Shown piece by piece: positions 53,322-62,516 of a DNA stretch of 64,000 bases. The notes beneath the pieces were generated by a model, which worked only from the letters and a program-made list of their open reading frames with translations, was not told where the DNA came from and searched no databases. This DNA is from Haloarcula sebkhae (GTDB lineage Archaea; Halobacteriota; Halobacteria; Halobacteriales; Haloarculaceae), in assembly GCF_014647415.1 (NCBI RefSeq), contig NZ_BMPD01000006.1, positions 62,001-126,000 of the forward strand, in the 5' to 3' direction. Both the position numbers and the translations under genes were made by a program. Each line of letters starts with the position of its first letter. Position 1 is the stretch's first letter.

Positions 53322-54134
53322 TCACTCGCTGGCCCACTCCGGCTCTCTGTCTTCGAGGAACGCGTCGATCCCTTCGTCCTTGTCACCAGTTGCGAACAGT
53401 TGTGCGAACAGTTCGGCTTCGTACTCGATGCCGGCTTCGAGGTCCATTCGGGAACTGGCGCGGACGGCTTTCTTTGCGAGTTCGAGCGCCGCGGGGCTTT
53501 TCTCTGCAATCGACGCCGCGATATCGTAAACTCGGTCATCGAAAGAATCGTCGTCGTGAACTTCATCAACGAGGCCGATGTCGGCGGCCTCAGTCGCGTC
53601 GATGAGTTCGCCGGTGAGGATCATCCGCATCGCGTGACCCTCGCCAACCAGACGCGGCAGTCGCTGTGTGCCGCCACCGCCGGGCATGATTCCGAGGTTG
53701 ATTTCCGGCTGGCCGAACTTCGCATCCGTATGCGCGATCCGGATATCAGCCGCTTGAATTAGCTCACAGCCGCCGCCGAGGGCGTGCCCATTGATACGGG
53801 CGATGACCGGTATCGGGCACTCGTCGACGTACTCGTAGACGCGAGGTCGCTTGCTCGCCTCCCGTTGCTCTAGCATATCCCGGTCGCGGAGTTCCGTCAC
53901 GTCCGCACCCGCAACGAATGCGCCCGTGTCTGCCGCGCCAGTCAACACGATGGCGCGAACGTCGCTGTCAGGGATTGCGTCGAAGACCTGCTTGAACTCC
54001 GACCGCAACTGGGTGTTGAGTGCGTTTCGGGCCTCCGGACGGTGTAATTCGACGGTGGCGACGTTTTCCACGCGGTCGCCGACGCTCACCGAAACCGTTT
54101 CACAGTCCGCCGCGGCGTCAGCGAGGTCAGTCAT
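53322..54134 (-). CDS. Enoyl-CoA hydratase/isomerase (crotonase family)
   Basis: 270 residues. Oxyanion-hole segments AFVAGADVTEL and INGHALGGGCEL, plus the two glutamates of hydratases, in GGGCELI and in KFGQPEINLGIMPGGGGTQRL, are present. Adds water to 2-enoyl-CoA. Start 54134 overlaps the dehydrogenase stop by four bases, so the two form a beta-oxidation pair. Confidence 0.92.
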   Translation of the reverse strand: MTDLADAAADCETVSVSVGDRVENVATVELHRPEARNALNTQLRSEFKQVFDAIPDSDVRAIVLTGAADTGAFVAGADVTELRDRDMLEQREASKRPRVYEYVDECPIPVIARINGHALGGGCELIQAADIRIAHTDAKFGQPEINLGIMPGGGGTQRLPRLVGEGHAMRMILTGELIDATEAADIGLVDEVHDDDSFDDRVYDIAASIAEKSPAALELAKKAVRASSRMDLEAGIEYEAELFAQLFATGDKDEGIDAFLEDREPEWASE

Positions 54135-55018
54135 GCGTCCCCCCAATCGCCGCTGGTGCCGACGATGTCGCCGTCCTCCCAGACGTAGAACCCCTCGCCG
54201 GATTTCTTGCCGAGTTTGCCCGCACGAACCTTCCGTTTCAGTATCTGTGGCGGACGGAACCGTTCACCGAGCTCGTCACGCAGGTATTCGAGGATGTCGA
54301 GTCGGACGTCGAGACCGACGACGTCACCGAGTTCGATAGGTCCCATCGGGTGATTGTAGCCGAGTTCCATCGCGGTGTCGATGTCCTGCGGTGTTGCAAC
54401 GCCCTCCTGCACCATCCGCATCGCTTCGACGCCCAGCGAGACGCCAAGGCGGGAGGAGGCAAAGCCCGGTGCATCGGCCACCTCGACCGGAGTCTTGTCG
54501 ATCCCGTTCACGAACTCCCGGGCACGCGCAACCGTCTCGGCACTCGTCTGTTCCGCGACGACGATCTCGACGAGCGCCATAATGTGCACCGGGTTGAAGA
54601 AGTGGAGGCCGATAGCTCGTTCAGGAGAGTCGAGGACGCTCGCTATCTCAGTCAGTGACAGCGAGGAGGTGTTTGAAGCAATAAGCGTCGCCGGGTCGAC
54701 GTGGGATTCGACCTCGGTGAGCGTCTCGTGTTTGATCTCCATGTCTTCGGGGACTGCTTCCACAACGAGGTCTGCCCCGGTCACGGCCTCTTCCAGCGAT
54801 GTCGTCCCCGTGAGGCGGTCTAACGTTGCCTCGGCCGTCGATTCGGTCACTTTCTCCCGAGCAATCCCCTCTTCCAGATTCGACTCGATGGCGGCCAGGC
54901 CGTCGTCGACCATATCCGCCTCGATATCGCGGAGAGAGACGTCGTGACCGGCCATTGCCGACACCTGAGCGATACCGTGACCCATGGTACCGGCGCCTAG
55001 GATAGCTACGTGCATCAT
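54131..55018 (-). CDS. 3-hydroxyacyl-CoA dehydrogenase
   Basis: 295 residues. NAD motif AILGAGTMGHGIAQ, catalytic His in GLHFFNPVHIMALVEIV, the Glu/Asn region and DIDTAMELGYNHPMGPIELGD. Oxidises 3-hydroxyacyl-CoA to 3-oxoacyl-CoA (or 3-hydroxybutyryl-CoA). TATA TTTTTTATTC (55042-55051) is about 28 bases upstream. Single-domain form, partner to the crotonase overlapping its 3' end. Confidence 0.92.
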   Translation of the reverse strand: MMHVAILGAGTMGHGIAQVSAMAGHDVSLRDIEADMVDDGLAAIESNLEEGIAREKVTESTAEATLDRLTGTTSLEEAVTGADLVVEAVPEDMEIKHETLTEVESHVDPATLIASNTSSLSLTEIASVLDSPERAIGLHFFNPVHIMALVEIVVAEQTSAETVARAREFVNGIDKTPVEVADAPGFASSRLGVSLGVEAMRMVQEGVATPQDIDTAMELGYNHPMGPIELGDVVGLDVRLDILEYLRDELGERFRPPQILKRKVRAGKLGKKSGEGFYVWEDGDIVGTSGDWGDA

Positions 55019-55139
55019 TTCTCAGCACAGTAGCGAAGAATAAAAAACGTTGCTTGCGTCTCACCAGTAGGGTTTAGTTAGTAGCATTGTGCCATCAGGC
55101 GAAGCTCTGCAATCGGTTTTTGGAGGGTTCCGGGTCTAC

Positions 55140-55690
55140 GTGACTAAAACAGTGTGAATACGACGACGTTTGACGCTTTAGATCCTGAAAAGCCTGTTCG
55201 ACAGCGTTTCGATTGCCGTGGCGACACATCTGAAATCGAAGTCCAATTCGTCGAGGGGTAGTTTGGAGTATTGAACGCCATCGGCAAGAAAGACAGCAGT
55301 TTCGACATCGTGTTTGTGCCGAAGTTCGCGCGGGAAAGTTTCTGTGAGGGTGGTCGAAGTCGTCGCAAATTGCCGGACATGAAGCGGTTCGTTCGACTGG
55401 GGATAGGCGGCGTTCACAAGAGCACAGCTCTTGTGCAGCCCATCAGAATGGCAGAGCCATTCTGAGGACGGCGTACAGCCATAATTGCTGATCGGTATGC
55501 GAACCACTGTTTCGTCAAGCGCAATCTGAGTCGATGACTTACCCGAGTCTGGCTGTAGATCGGCCTTCTGAACCCAGTCGTGGACGGCTTTCGAGTGCGC
55601 TGGACACCCAGTATATGAAGTAATTCGACGATATTCGACAACTGTTCCAGAATCACGACGTCAACAGGAAGAGAAATCAACAAGGCTCAA
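55140..55690 (-). pseudogene. IS6-family transposase relic 1
   Basis: Minus-strand fragments of an IS6-type transposase, broken across frames. In order: LSNIVELLHILGVQRTRK, then VHDW-KADLQ-like remains, the LDET-type region around 55500, TLTETFPRELRHKHDVETAVFLADG, the frame-shifted RNAVE-type block, and a C-terminal stretch near 55150. The N-terminal 50 or so residues are missing at 55690. Several frameshifts make it inactive. Confidence 0.7.
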
Positions 55691-56102
55691 TGGTATCTCC
55701 GGATAATCTGTTAAGTTCTGTTTTGGTTACGAGATAGCGGGCATAGTGCTCAGCGTCATAAACTGATTTGCCCTTTTCCCATGAATACGGCCGTCTAGCT
55801 TTGATAACGACACCTCGATTTGTTTGATTTATTACTGTTGCATCTGGACCAGCAGTAAACGATCCAATGTCCCAACTGTCAAGGCAACTGTTATTTTTGA
55901 GACGAGTGGACACATAGCTCGTTTCAGCCTCTAGCGCACGCTCCTTTGCTTCAGTTATGTTTATTTGTACATCAGAGGTTGGAGATACTTGGCTATCAGT
56001 TGATATCGGTGTTGCTGTTGTTTACTCATTATTTGACAACATGCATCCCGACAATGGCAGACTAAGGACAATAGCGATAAGCAAAATTCTCCTACATCGC
56101 AT
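55677..56102 (-). pseudogene. Lipoprotein gene broken by one in-frame stop
   Basis: From ATG 56102 the frame encodes MRCRRILLIAIVLSLPLSGC (signal peptide with lipobox Cys20), then MLSNNE and a TAA at 56024-56022. The same frame continues without further stops to TGA at 55677 for another 114 codons, with a Thr/Ser-rich linker and a folded-looking acidic domain (for example ERALEAETSYVSTRL, RRPYSWEKGKSVYDAEHYAR). A single nonsense change therefore separates the signal from its domain. AT-rich codon use differs from neighbours. It may be a haloarchaeal lipoprotein of unknown family. It lies between IS6 relics. Confidence 0.6.
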
Positions 56103-56164
56103 ATATGTTTGTTTTTTGTTAATATTAAATATTTTCGGGCTTTCAAACAGTCGTGTATGGCTCT

Positions 56165-56358
56165 CAATATCTCCAAACTGCGCTTCAACGAGCAGGACTC
56201 CGATTTCAGATGTGTCGCCACAGAAATCGGAACGCTGTCAAGCGGATCTTTTGAGAGCTCAAGCGACGAACCGCGTCGTTTTCGAACTGTTTCAGCCACG
56301 TCGAACCGAAAACTGGCTCCAGAGTTTCGCTCGCTGGCACAACGCTCCAAACTAACTA
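56165..56358 (+). pseudogene. IS6-family transposase relic 2 (C-terminal part)
   Basis: Plus-strand remains: HRNRNAVKRIF, an in-frame TGA, ELKRRTASFSNCFSHVEP, then after a frameshift TENWLQSFARWHNAPN and a stop. This is the C-terminus typical of haloarchaeal IS6 transposases. No N-terminal half is present. Confidence 0.7.
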
Positions 56359-56373
56359 TCGTCTCACCCCAGT

Positions 56374-56400
56374 GTGGCCTGCATTTAATATAGCGGCCAC
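56374..56400. promoter_or_regulatory. Inverted repeat around the thiolase TATA box
   Basis: GTGGCC (56374-56379) and GGCCAC (56395-56400) flank TTTAATATA, the TATA box of the thiolase gene at 56418. Position suggests an operator. Confidence 0.4.
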
Positions 56401-56417
56401 GGTAGGAGCCGGTGAGG

Positions 56418-57560
56418 ATGACTGCTTCCGACTCGCAAGCCGTTGTTGTCGACGCCGTACGAACGCCACAGGTACCAAAGGACGGTGTACTGGCTGGGAC
56501 ACATCCCGAAGACCTCGTCTCCGCTGTGCTTGCTGCACTCGTTGACCGGACCGGTGTCCCGGCCGTCGAGTGGGACGACTTTCGGCTCGGGTGTGCAAAC
56601 CAGGAGGGGGAGCAGGGCCGAAACCTCGCCAGGCAATCGATACTTGCCGGCGGATTTCCCGAGACGGTGCCCGGGGCGACAACGACCCGCCTGTGTGGCT
56701 CGTCACTGACGACGCTCGTCGACGCCGCTCGCGCCATCGAGGCGGGCGACGGGGCGGTGTATCCAGTCGCTGGCGTCGAACACATGAGCACCGTCCCCTT
56801 CTCCGACTGGCTGCATCCCGCTATCGAGCGGCGGTACGACCCCGACAGGCTGCCGATGGGGCAAACAGCAGAAACAATCGCACGAAACCACGATATCAGC
56901 CGTAACGCGCAGGACGAGTTCGCGTTGCGTTCACACGAGCGGGCGGTCGCTGCCATGGACGGCGGCCGGTTCGACGCGGAAATCGTGCCAGTACACACCG
57001 ACGAGGAAGCGATAGAGGCCGACAAAACGCCACGGGCAGACACGTCAGTCGAGCAGTTGAACGAACTCCCAACGGTGTTTCGCGATGACGAGGCGGCGAC
57101 GGTCACGCCGGGGAACGCCTCGCCGCTGACCGACGGGGCTGCTGGGATGCTTGTCACTTCTGCGGCGTACGCGGAACAACACGGTCTCGATGTCCTCGGC
57201 CGGATCGAGACGCGTGCCGTCGCCGGTGTCGATCCACTGGTAATGGGGCGGGGGCCGATCCCGGCAACGCGTGCGGCACTGGACGACGCCGGCCTGACAA
57301 TCGACGATGTCGATCTCGTGGAACTCAACGAGGCGTTTGCAGCCCAGAGTCTCCACTGCAAGCGCGAACTGGGGATTCCGGACGAACGGCTCAACGTCAA
57401 TGGTGGGGCTATCGCGTTAGGACATCCCCTTGGCTGTTCGGGGGCACGAATCACGACAACGTTACTGCACGAGATGCGGCGGCGGAATGCGGCCCACGGA
57501 CTGGCGACGATGTGTGTCGGTTTCGGTCAGGGTGTCGCAGTTGTGTTCGAGCGTGACTGA
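56418..57560 (+). CDS. Thiolase (acetyl-CoA C-acyltransferase)
   Basis: 380 residues. Nucleophile Cys in TTRLCGSSLTTLVDAARA (in part), NEAFAAQ, and GHPLGCSGAR with the acid/base His and Cys. Degradative/biosynthetic thiolase, acting on 3-oxoacyl-CoA. Start ATG 56418 follows a TATA box; the GTG two codons earlier is not needed. Convergent with the HMG-CoA-synthase-like gene and close to the beta-oxidation pair across the IS6 relics. Confidence 0.92.
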   Translation: MTASDSQAVVVDAVRTPQVPKDGVLAGTHPEDLVSAVLAALVDRTGVPAVEWDDFRLGCANQEGEQGRNLARQSILAGGFPETVPGATTTRLCGSSLTTLVDAARAIEAGDGAVYPVAGVEHMSTVPFSDWLHPAIERRYDPDRLPMGQTAETIARNHDISRNAQDEFALRSHERAVAAMDGGRFDAEIVPVHTDEEAIEADKTPRADTSVEQLNELPTVFRDDEAATVTPGNASPLTDGAAGMLVTSAAYAEQHGLDVLGRIETRAVAGVDPLVMGRGPIPATRAALDDAGLTIDDVDLVELNEAFAAQSLHCKRELGIPDERLNVNGGAIALGHPLGCSGARITTTLLHEMRRRNAAHGLATMCVGFGQGVAVVFERD

Positions 57561-57569
57561 CAGGGGTGG

Positions 57570-59006
57570 CTACCGGCGCTGACTGGCGACCTGTGCTTTG
57601 AAGCCGTATCTGATGACGCCCTCCTGCGTGTAGATGCGCCGCGTTGTCAGCACGACAGGTGTGCCGATCGTGACTTCGGCTGTTGTGTCAAGCACCTGTG
57701 CAGGGACGCTTACTGTCTGCTCGCCCGATGGACTATCGAGCGCGACGATAGCACTATCGAACTGGCCGCTTTTCGACTGCTGGGCGACGAACTCCGGTGG
57801 CGCACCGCCCTGTTCGATAGTCGTCACTGCCTCGACCGTCCCTGTCCCAGGTAGTTCGACAACCTCGAAATCACTGGTGCGCTCGTGACAGTCCGTACAG
57901 GCCCCGGTCGGTGGGAAATTCAACGCCCCACACGCGGAACACCGGCCGGCAACGAGTCGGTGACGTTGCGGGATCGTCCGCTGCCAGGACGGGACGCTAA
58001 CGTAGGCTCCGCCGCCCTCGGGTTCGTCGCGTGTAATCTCGCCTCGCCGCCTGAGGTACTCGGCGTAGGACAGGGAGACAGCACTGTCAAGCGCAGTGTT
58101 GACCGGAACGGGACCAGTGGCGACGAACAGCGTCGCACTCGCACCGCTTCCGTACGCGGCGATCAGCGCGCGTTCGGCGTCGTCTGTAAACGCTGTCGCC
58201 GCCCCGAGAAATGCGCTTGCCGCGCCGGTGTCTCCGAGCGTACTGACTGTGTCCGCGGCGGCGATAGTCTCGGCGTCGACCCCGAGTGATCCTGTCGCCC
58301 GATACGGGAGTTTTCCGTCCGGAGACTGGACCGCTGCCGCATCGACTGTCTCCATCGACACGTCCAGTCTGTCTGCCGCACTGCCGAGTGCGGTCGTGAA
58401 CGCGTCGCGGTCGTACTGCGTAACACCCAGCCCGGTCGTCCGGTCGTCCCCGCCGGTTCTGAAACGCGTTCCGGGGTACGCCTCCGTGTGTGATGCCCGG
58501 TCGATGACGGTTCCAGGACCGTCATCGTCGACAACGAGCGCGACACTCCCAGCACCGGCGGCGTGTTCGACCTCGCTGTCAGGGTCGCCCCGCGGACAGT
58601 CGCCGATGATGACGAGGCCGATGTCCTCCCCGAACGGCCCGCCGTCCATGGTTGCGTCCAGTGCTTGCGCACCGGCGTGCGTGGAGCCGGTCATCGTCTG
58701 CGTTTTGGCATCATCCGGGACGTTGAGAATACTGCAGAGTCTCGCTGCAAGATCCTCTTCGGCCATCGGCGGTGTCGTCGTCGCGAAGGCCAGATGCGCG
58801 ACATCCGTTCCGGACGCATCGGCCGCAGTGAGCGCACGTCGGGCCGCTTCGACACCCATCGTGACGGCGTCCTCGTCGGCGTCGGGGACCGCCTTCTCGT
58901 CGATCCCTGCTGCATCGAACCGACCCCACGCGGCTTCGAACTCCGCGGCATCGATCCGCAAGCGAGGCGCGTACGAGCCGATTGCCGCGAGCCCCGACGC
59001 AGTCAT
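57570..59006 (-). CDS. HMG-CoA-synthase-like protein fused to a DUF35 zinc-ribbon/OB domain
   Basis: 478 residues. Residues 1 to about 320 have the HMG-CoA synthase/KAS-III thiolase fold (GLAAIGSYAPRLRID, VGVEAARRAL-like helix, TGLGVTQYDRDAF). The usual active-site Cys block (such as FACKAGTAA) reads TMTGSTHAGAQAL, so the Cys is a Thr at about residue 109. The C-terminal 140 residues are DUF35: zinc ribbon Cys356, 359, 370 and 373 (CSACG...CTDC) and an OB fold. Overlaps the thiolase gene upstream by four bases. In archaea, HMGS, DUF35 and thiolase form a complex; here two of the three are one chain. Confidence 0.85.
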   Translation of the reverse strand: MTASGLAAIGSYAPRLRIDAAEFEAAWGRFDAAGIDEKAVPDADEDAVTMGVEAARRALTAADASGTDVAHLAFATTTPPMAEEDLAARLCSILNVPDDAKTQTMTGSTHAGAQALDATMDGGPFGEDIGLVIIGDCPRGDPDSEVEHAAGAGSVALVVDDDGPGTVIDRASHTEAYPGTRFRTGGDDRTTGLGVTQYDRDAFTTALGSAADRLDVSMETVDAAAVQSPDGKLPYRATGSLGVDAETIAAADTVSTLGDTGAASAFLGAATAFTDDAERALIAAYGSGASATLFVATGPVPVNTALDSAVSLSYAEYLRRRGEITRDEPEGGGAYVSVPSWQRTIPQRHRLVAGRCSACGALNFPPTGACTDCHERTSDFEVVELPGTGTVEAVTTIEQGGAPPEFVAQQSKSGQFDSAIVALDSPSGEQTVSVPAQVLDTTAEVTIGTPVVLTTRRIYTQEGVIRYGFKAQVASQRR

Positions 59007-60175
59007 CGTGCAGCCTCCCGTTCAAGGATATGGACAACAGCGCTGCCGCCGCTCCCACCCACGTTGTGCGTGAGTCCGTACTTCGGGGCCGGTAGCTGCC
59101 GGTCGGCAGCGCTGCCGGTGAGCTGTTTGAACGCCTCGACGATCTGTCCGGCACCGGTTGCGCCGATGGGGTGGCCCTTCGATTTCAGCCCGCCGGAGAG
59201 ATTGACCGGCATCGCTCCGTCATCGTCGGTCGTTCCCTGTTCAAGTAACTGTGGGGCCTCGCCGCGGTCACAGAACCCGAGGTCCTCGTATGCAAGCAGT
59301 TCGGCGATCGTGAAGCAGTCGTGTACCTCAGCGAAGTCGAGGTCGTCAGGGCCGACTCCGGCACGGTCATAGGCTGTGTCTGCGGCCATTTCCGAGGCAG
59401 AAATCGAAGTGTAGCTGTCTCGCTGGAAGAGGCCGACGCGATCGCTGGCTGCGCCGACTCCAGCGACCCGGACCGGATCATCAGTGTACTGCTCGACGAC
59501 ATCCTCACTGGCGACGAGCGCGACCGCTGCGCCGTCAGAGGTCGGACAACAATGATAGAGGTTCAGCGGGTCTGCGACAACCGGAGCGTCGACGGCGTCT
59601 TCGAGGGAACACTCGAAGCCCAAGTGAGCCTTCGGGTTCTTTGCGCCGTTCCGATGGTTCTTGACCGCGACCATCGAGAGATGCTCCTCACTGGCCTCGT
59701 ACTCCCGTAGATACGCACTTGCCATCTGTGCGTAAACGCCGGAGAACGTCGTCCCGGTCAGCCGTTCCCACTCTGTTTCACCGGAGACGCCGAGCCAGTA
59801 CTTCGTCACATCGCTGCTCATGTCTGTCATGACTTCGACGCCACCAGCCAGCGCCACGTCGGCCATCCCGCTTTTGACCGCCTGCACTGCCTGTCGGACG
59901 GCGTAGCCCGACGCGGCACAGGCATTTTCGACGCGCACGCTGGGGACGCCGTGCAGCCCAGCGTGTTCGGTTGCTGCCGGTCCCGAGAGACCGAGTTGTC
60001 GACCACCCACGCCGAGTGAGCCGACGACCGCTTCGTCTATCGCAGCCGTATCGATGCCGTGGTCGACACTGTCGATGGCTTCGCTGACTGCGTGGTCGAA
60101 CAGTGATCTGTAGCTCTCTTCGGGCATCGAGCCAAACGGCGTTTGCCCTGCGCCGATAAGATACGCATCCCGCAT
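59003..60175 (-). CDS. Thiolase (SCP2/acetyl-CoA acetyltransferase type)
   Basis: 390 residues. VENACAASGYAVRQAVQAV contains the nucleophile Cys; GHPIGATGAGQIVEAFKQL has the acid/base His; NVGGSGGSAVVHIL closes the protein. This branch, often called SCPx-like, lacks the second active Cys of ordinary thiolases and partners DUF35 proteins. Its gene overlaps that of the HMGS-DUF35 fusion, so the pair should form a complex. Confidence 0.9.
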   Translation of the reverse strand: MRDAYLIGAGQTPFGSMPEESYRSLFDHAVSEAIDSVDHGIDTAAIDEAVVGSLGVGGRQLGLSGPAATEHAGLHGVPSVRVENACAASGYAVRQAVQAVKSGMADVALAGGVEVMTDMSSDVTKYWLGVSGETEWERLTGTTFSGVYAQMASAYLREYEASEEHLSMVAVKNHRNGAKNPKAHLGFECSLEDAVDAPVVADPLNLYHCCPTSDGAAVALVASEDVVEQYTDDPVRVAGVGAASDRVGLFQRDSYTSISASEMAADTAYDRAGVGPDDLDFAEVHDCFTIAELLAYEDLGFCDRGEAPQLLEQGTTDDDGAMPVNLSGGLKSKGHPIGATGAGQIVEAFKQLTGSAADRQLPAPKYGLTHNVGGSGGSAVVHILEREAAR

Positions 60176-60306
60176 ACATGGAACTCTGAGGGTACTGAAA
60201 AATAGCTTTGCATCACGTACCGACAGTCACACAGCAAGCACGACCGATGGTCGGAGTGGTCAATCCCAAACCATTTTATCACTAACATTCAACTCTATCA
60301 TTGAAG

Positions 60307-61596
60307 ATGGTGTACAAGCCACTGGAGGCGTCTGACCGGACAGAGTTACGTGCGTTGCAAACTGACCGATTACAAGAAATTGTCACACACGCCTACGAGA
60401 ACGTCCCGTTTTACCGGGAGAAGCTCGACGAGGCAGGCGTCTCGCCCGGAGACATCCAGAGCATCGACGACATCACGAAACTGCCGATGACGACGAAAGA
60501 GGATTTCCGCGACGAGTACCCCGACGGCCTGTTCGCCGTAGACGATGAGGACGTCGCCCGGATCCACGCGTCGTCCGGGACGACCGGGAAGCCGAAAATC
60601 GTCTCCTACACGGATGACGACCTCGACAACTGGAGTGAAGTCGTTGCACGTTCGCTGGCTGCGAGCGGGACCGAACCGGGCGACACCGTCCAGAACGCCT
60701 ACGGATACGGGCTGTTCACGGGCGGATTGGGACTCCACGACGGAGCCGAGGAGCTGGGAGCCACAGTTATCCCTATTGGGAGCGGCCAGACCCAGCGACA
60801 GGTCGAGTTGATGACCGATCTGGAGAGCGATGTGTTCACCTGCACTCCGTCGTATGCGCTGTACCTCGCCGAAACGGCCGAGGAAATGGGCCACGACCCT
60901 AGCGACCTGCCAATCTCGACGATTATCTTCGGAGCGGAACCGTGTACCGATCCGATGCGGGCAGAAATCGAAGAGCGGCTGGGCGTCGACGGCATCGATG
61001 TTTACGGGCTCTCGGAGATCATCGGTCCCGGCGTCTCATGTGAATGCCACGAAGCGCAGGACGGGCTTCACGTCTGGGAAGACCACTTCTACCCGGAAGT
61101 CATCGACCCACAGACGAAGGAGCCAGTCGAGGAAGGCGAGGAGGGCGAACTCGTTCTCACAACACTCACCAAAGAAGCGTTGCCGGTCTTCCGATACCGG
61201 ACTGGGGATCTGACGACGCTGAACTACGACGAGTGTGCGTGTGGACGGACGATGGTACGGATGGACAACGTCACCGGTCGGACAGACGACCTCCTCATTG
61301 TCCGTGGCGTGAATCTCTATCCCAGCGAAATCGAACACGCTGTGTTGGATATCGACGGCGTTGCTCCGCATTACCGGATCGACCTCTACAAAGAGGACAA
61401 CCTCGATATCTTGGAACTCACCATCGAACGGACTGCGGAGCAAGGGCCGGGCGACAAAGCACTCGAAGACGAAATCATCGAACGGCTGGAGAACGTGCTC
61501 GCGTTCACCCCAGACGAACTCGAACTCGTTGCGCCCGGCAGCATCGAACGAACGCAGGTCGGCAAAGTAAAACGCGTCTACGACCACCGTGACTGA
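60307..61596 (+). CDS. Phenylacetate-CoA ligase family (PaaK-like)
   Basis: 429 residues, ANL superfamily. P-loop HASSGTTGKPKIVSYTDDD, GATVIPIGSGQT, FGAEPCTDPMRAEIEERLG, YGLSEIIGPGVSCEC, and the hinge/lysine region RTDDLLIVRGVNLYPSEIE and TQVGKVKRV. This family activates phenylacetate and other aryl acids as CoA thioesters. ATG 60307 fits a TATA (ATTTTATCAC, about 60272-60281). A PaaI-like thioesterase gene ends four bases away, convergent. The only strictly aryl-type activation gene in the window. Confidence 0.88.
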   Translation: MVYKPLEASDRTELRALQTDRLQEIVTHAYENVPFYREKLDEAGVSPGDIQSIDDITKLPMTTKEDFRDEYPDGLFAVDDEDVARIHASSGTTGKPKIVSYTDDDLDNWSEVVARSLAASGTEPGDTVQNAYGYGLFTGGLGLHDGAEELGATVIPIGSGQTQRQVELMTDLESDVFTCTPSYALYLAETAEEMGHDPSDLPISTIIFGAEPCTDPMRAEIEERLGVDGIDVYGLSEIIGPGVSCECHEAQDGLHVWEDHFYPEVIDPQTKEPVEEGEEGELVLTTLTKEALPVFRYRTGDLTTLNYDECACGRTMVRMDNVTGRTDDLLIVRGVNLYPSEIEHAVLDIDGVAPHYRIDLYKEDNLDILELTIERTAEQGPGDKALEDEIIERLENVLAFTPDELELVAPGSIERTQVGKVKRVYDHRD

Positions 61597-61599
61597 CTG

Positions 61600-61995
61600 T
61601 CAGGGCCGGTAGACTCGTCCGCGAAACGTCGCGATGCGCTCGCCATCCTGCGCAGTCACCGTTACCTCGTACTCCGCGGTGCTATCCGCGAGATGCGTCT
61701 CCTCGGCGGTTGCAGACAGCGTTTCACCGGTTTCGACGGCGTCTAAATACGAGATGTTTGTCTCCAGTGCGACTGCCGCCTCCCCGTGAGAGTTCGACGC
61801 CGCGGCGAACGCTGCATCTGCGAGTGAGTAGATTGCACCGCCATGCGGCGTCCCATGAAAGTTCAGCAAATCCTCGGTAATCGTCAGTTCAGTCTGGGCG
61901 TACCCCGAGTCGAGTTCGACGACGTCGATGCCGAGGGTTTCGCAGTACGCGTCCGATTCGATGCGCTCTCTGACTTCGTCGGCGACGCCGGACAT
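61600..61995 (-). CDS. paaI: PaaI-type hotdog thioesterase
   Basis: 131 residues. NFHGTPHGGAIYSLADAAFAAASNSHG is the PaaI signature with the catalytic Asn/His/Asp cluster. Releases CoA from hydroxyphenylacetyl-CoA-like dead-end products in the phenylacetate pathway. Neighbour of PaaK-like gene supports the symbol. TATA TATATATTTATTATT (62017-62031) sits before the ATG at 61995. Confidence 0.85.
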   Translation of the reverse strand: MSGVADEVRERIESDAYCETLGIDVVELDSGYAQTELTITEDLLNFHGTPHGGAIYSLADAAFAAASNSHGEAAVALETNISYLDAVETGETLSATAEETHLADSTAEYEVTVTAQDGERIATFRGRVYRP

Positions 61996-62105
61996 ACGGC
62001 CTGTAGTTCTATCAGGAATAATAAATATATACCGGTCACTGCTGCTGTCAGCGAGGTCATGTTTAATTAATCGTCAAAAGTGAGACGGAGAATTCTTGCT
62101 GGGCT

Positions 62106-62294
62106 ATGGCAGAAATCGCTCGTCTCAGCGATACTGGTGTGTGGATTGATTTGGATTTCGTGGAGCGTGAGCGGATGCCCGAACCAGCGGTGGCGCTAGA
62201 TATTCAAACGCATGTTGCGGAGCTATCGCTGTCGAATACCGTCGGTTTACTCGGTACGTTGTGCCTCCAACGGTCGCGGAAAGCGATTGAACAC
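62106..62294 (+). pseudogene. IS6-family transposase relic 3 (N-terminal part)
   Basis: MAEIARLSDTGVWIDLDFVERERMPEPAVALDI is the standard start of haloarchaeal IS6 transposases (quoted in part by its key blocks MAEIARLSD, WIDLDFVERER). It continues LSLSNTVGLL-RSRKAIEHY, then degenerates. The frame runs on into the NUDIX gene without a stop, giving a misleading 300-codon frame; the NUDIX gene has its own start. Confidence 0.75.
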
Positions 62295-62516
62295 TACCCG
62301 ACATACAGACACAAGTTGCACACAATATCGTTGCTGAACTCGTGGTCAAAGAGTCAATGGGTAACCTGCAAAATCCCGATAGAAAAATCCACAGTTGACT
62401 CAGGTAAATCCCAATGTTGTAAGCTGACAATATGCACGGTCTCGTCGTATTTTGTCGAGACCCTCCGATTTCTGACAGTGATAGCGAGAGTTTTTTATGT
62501 GTCAGAAGATAGTTAT

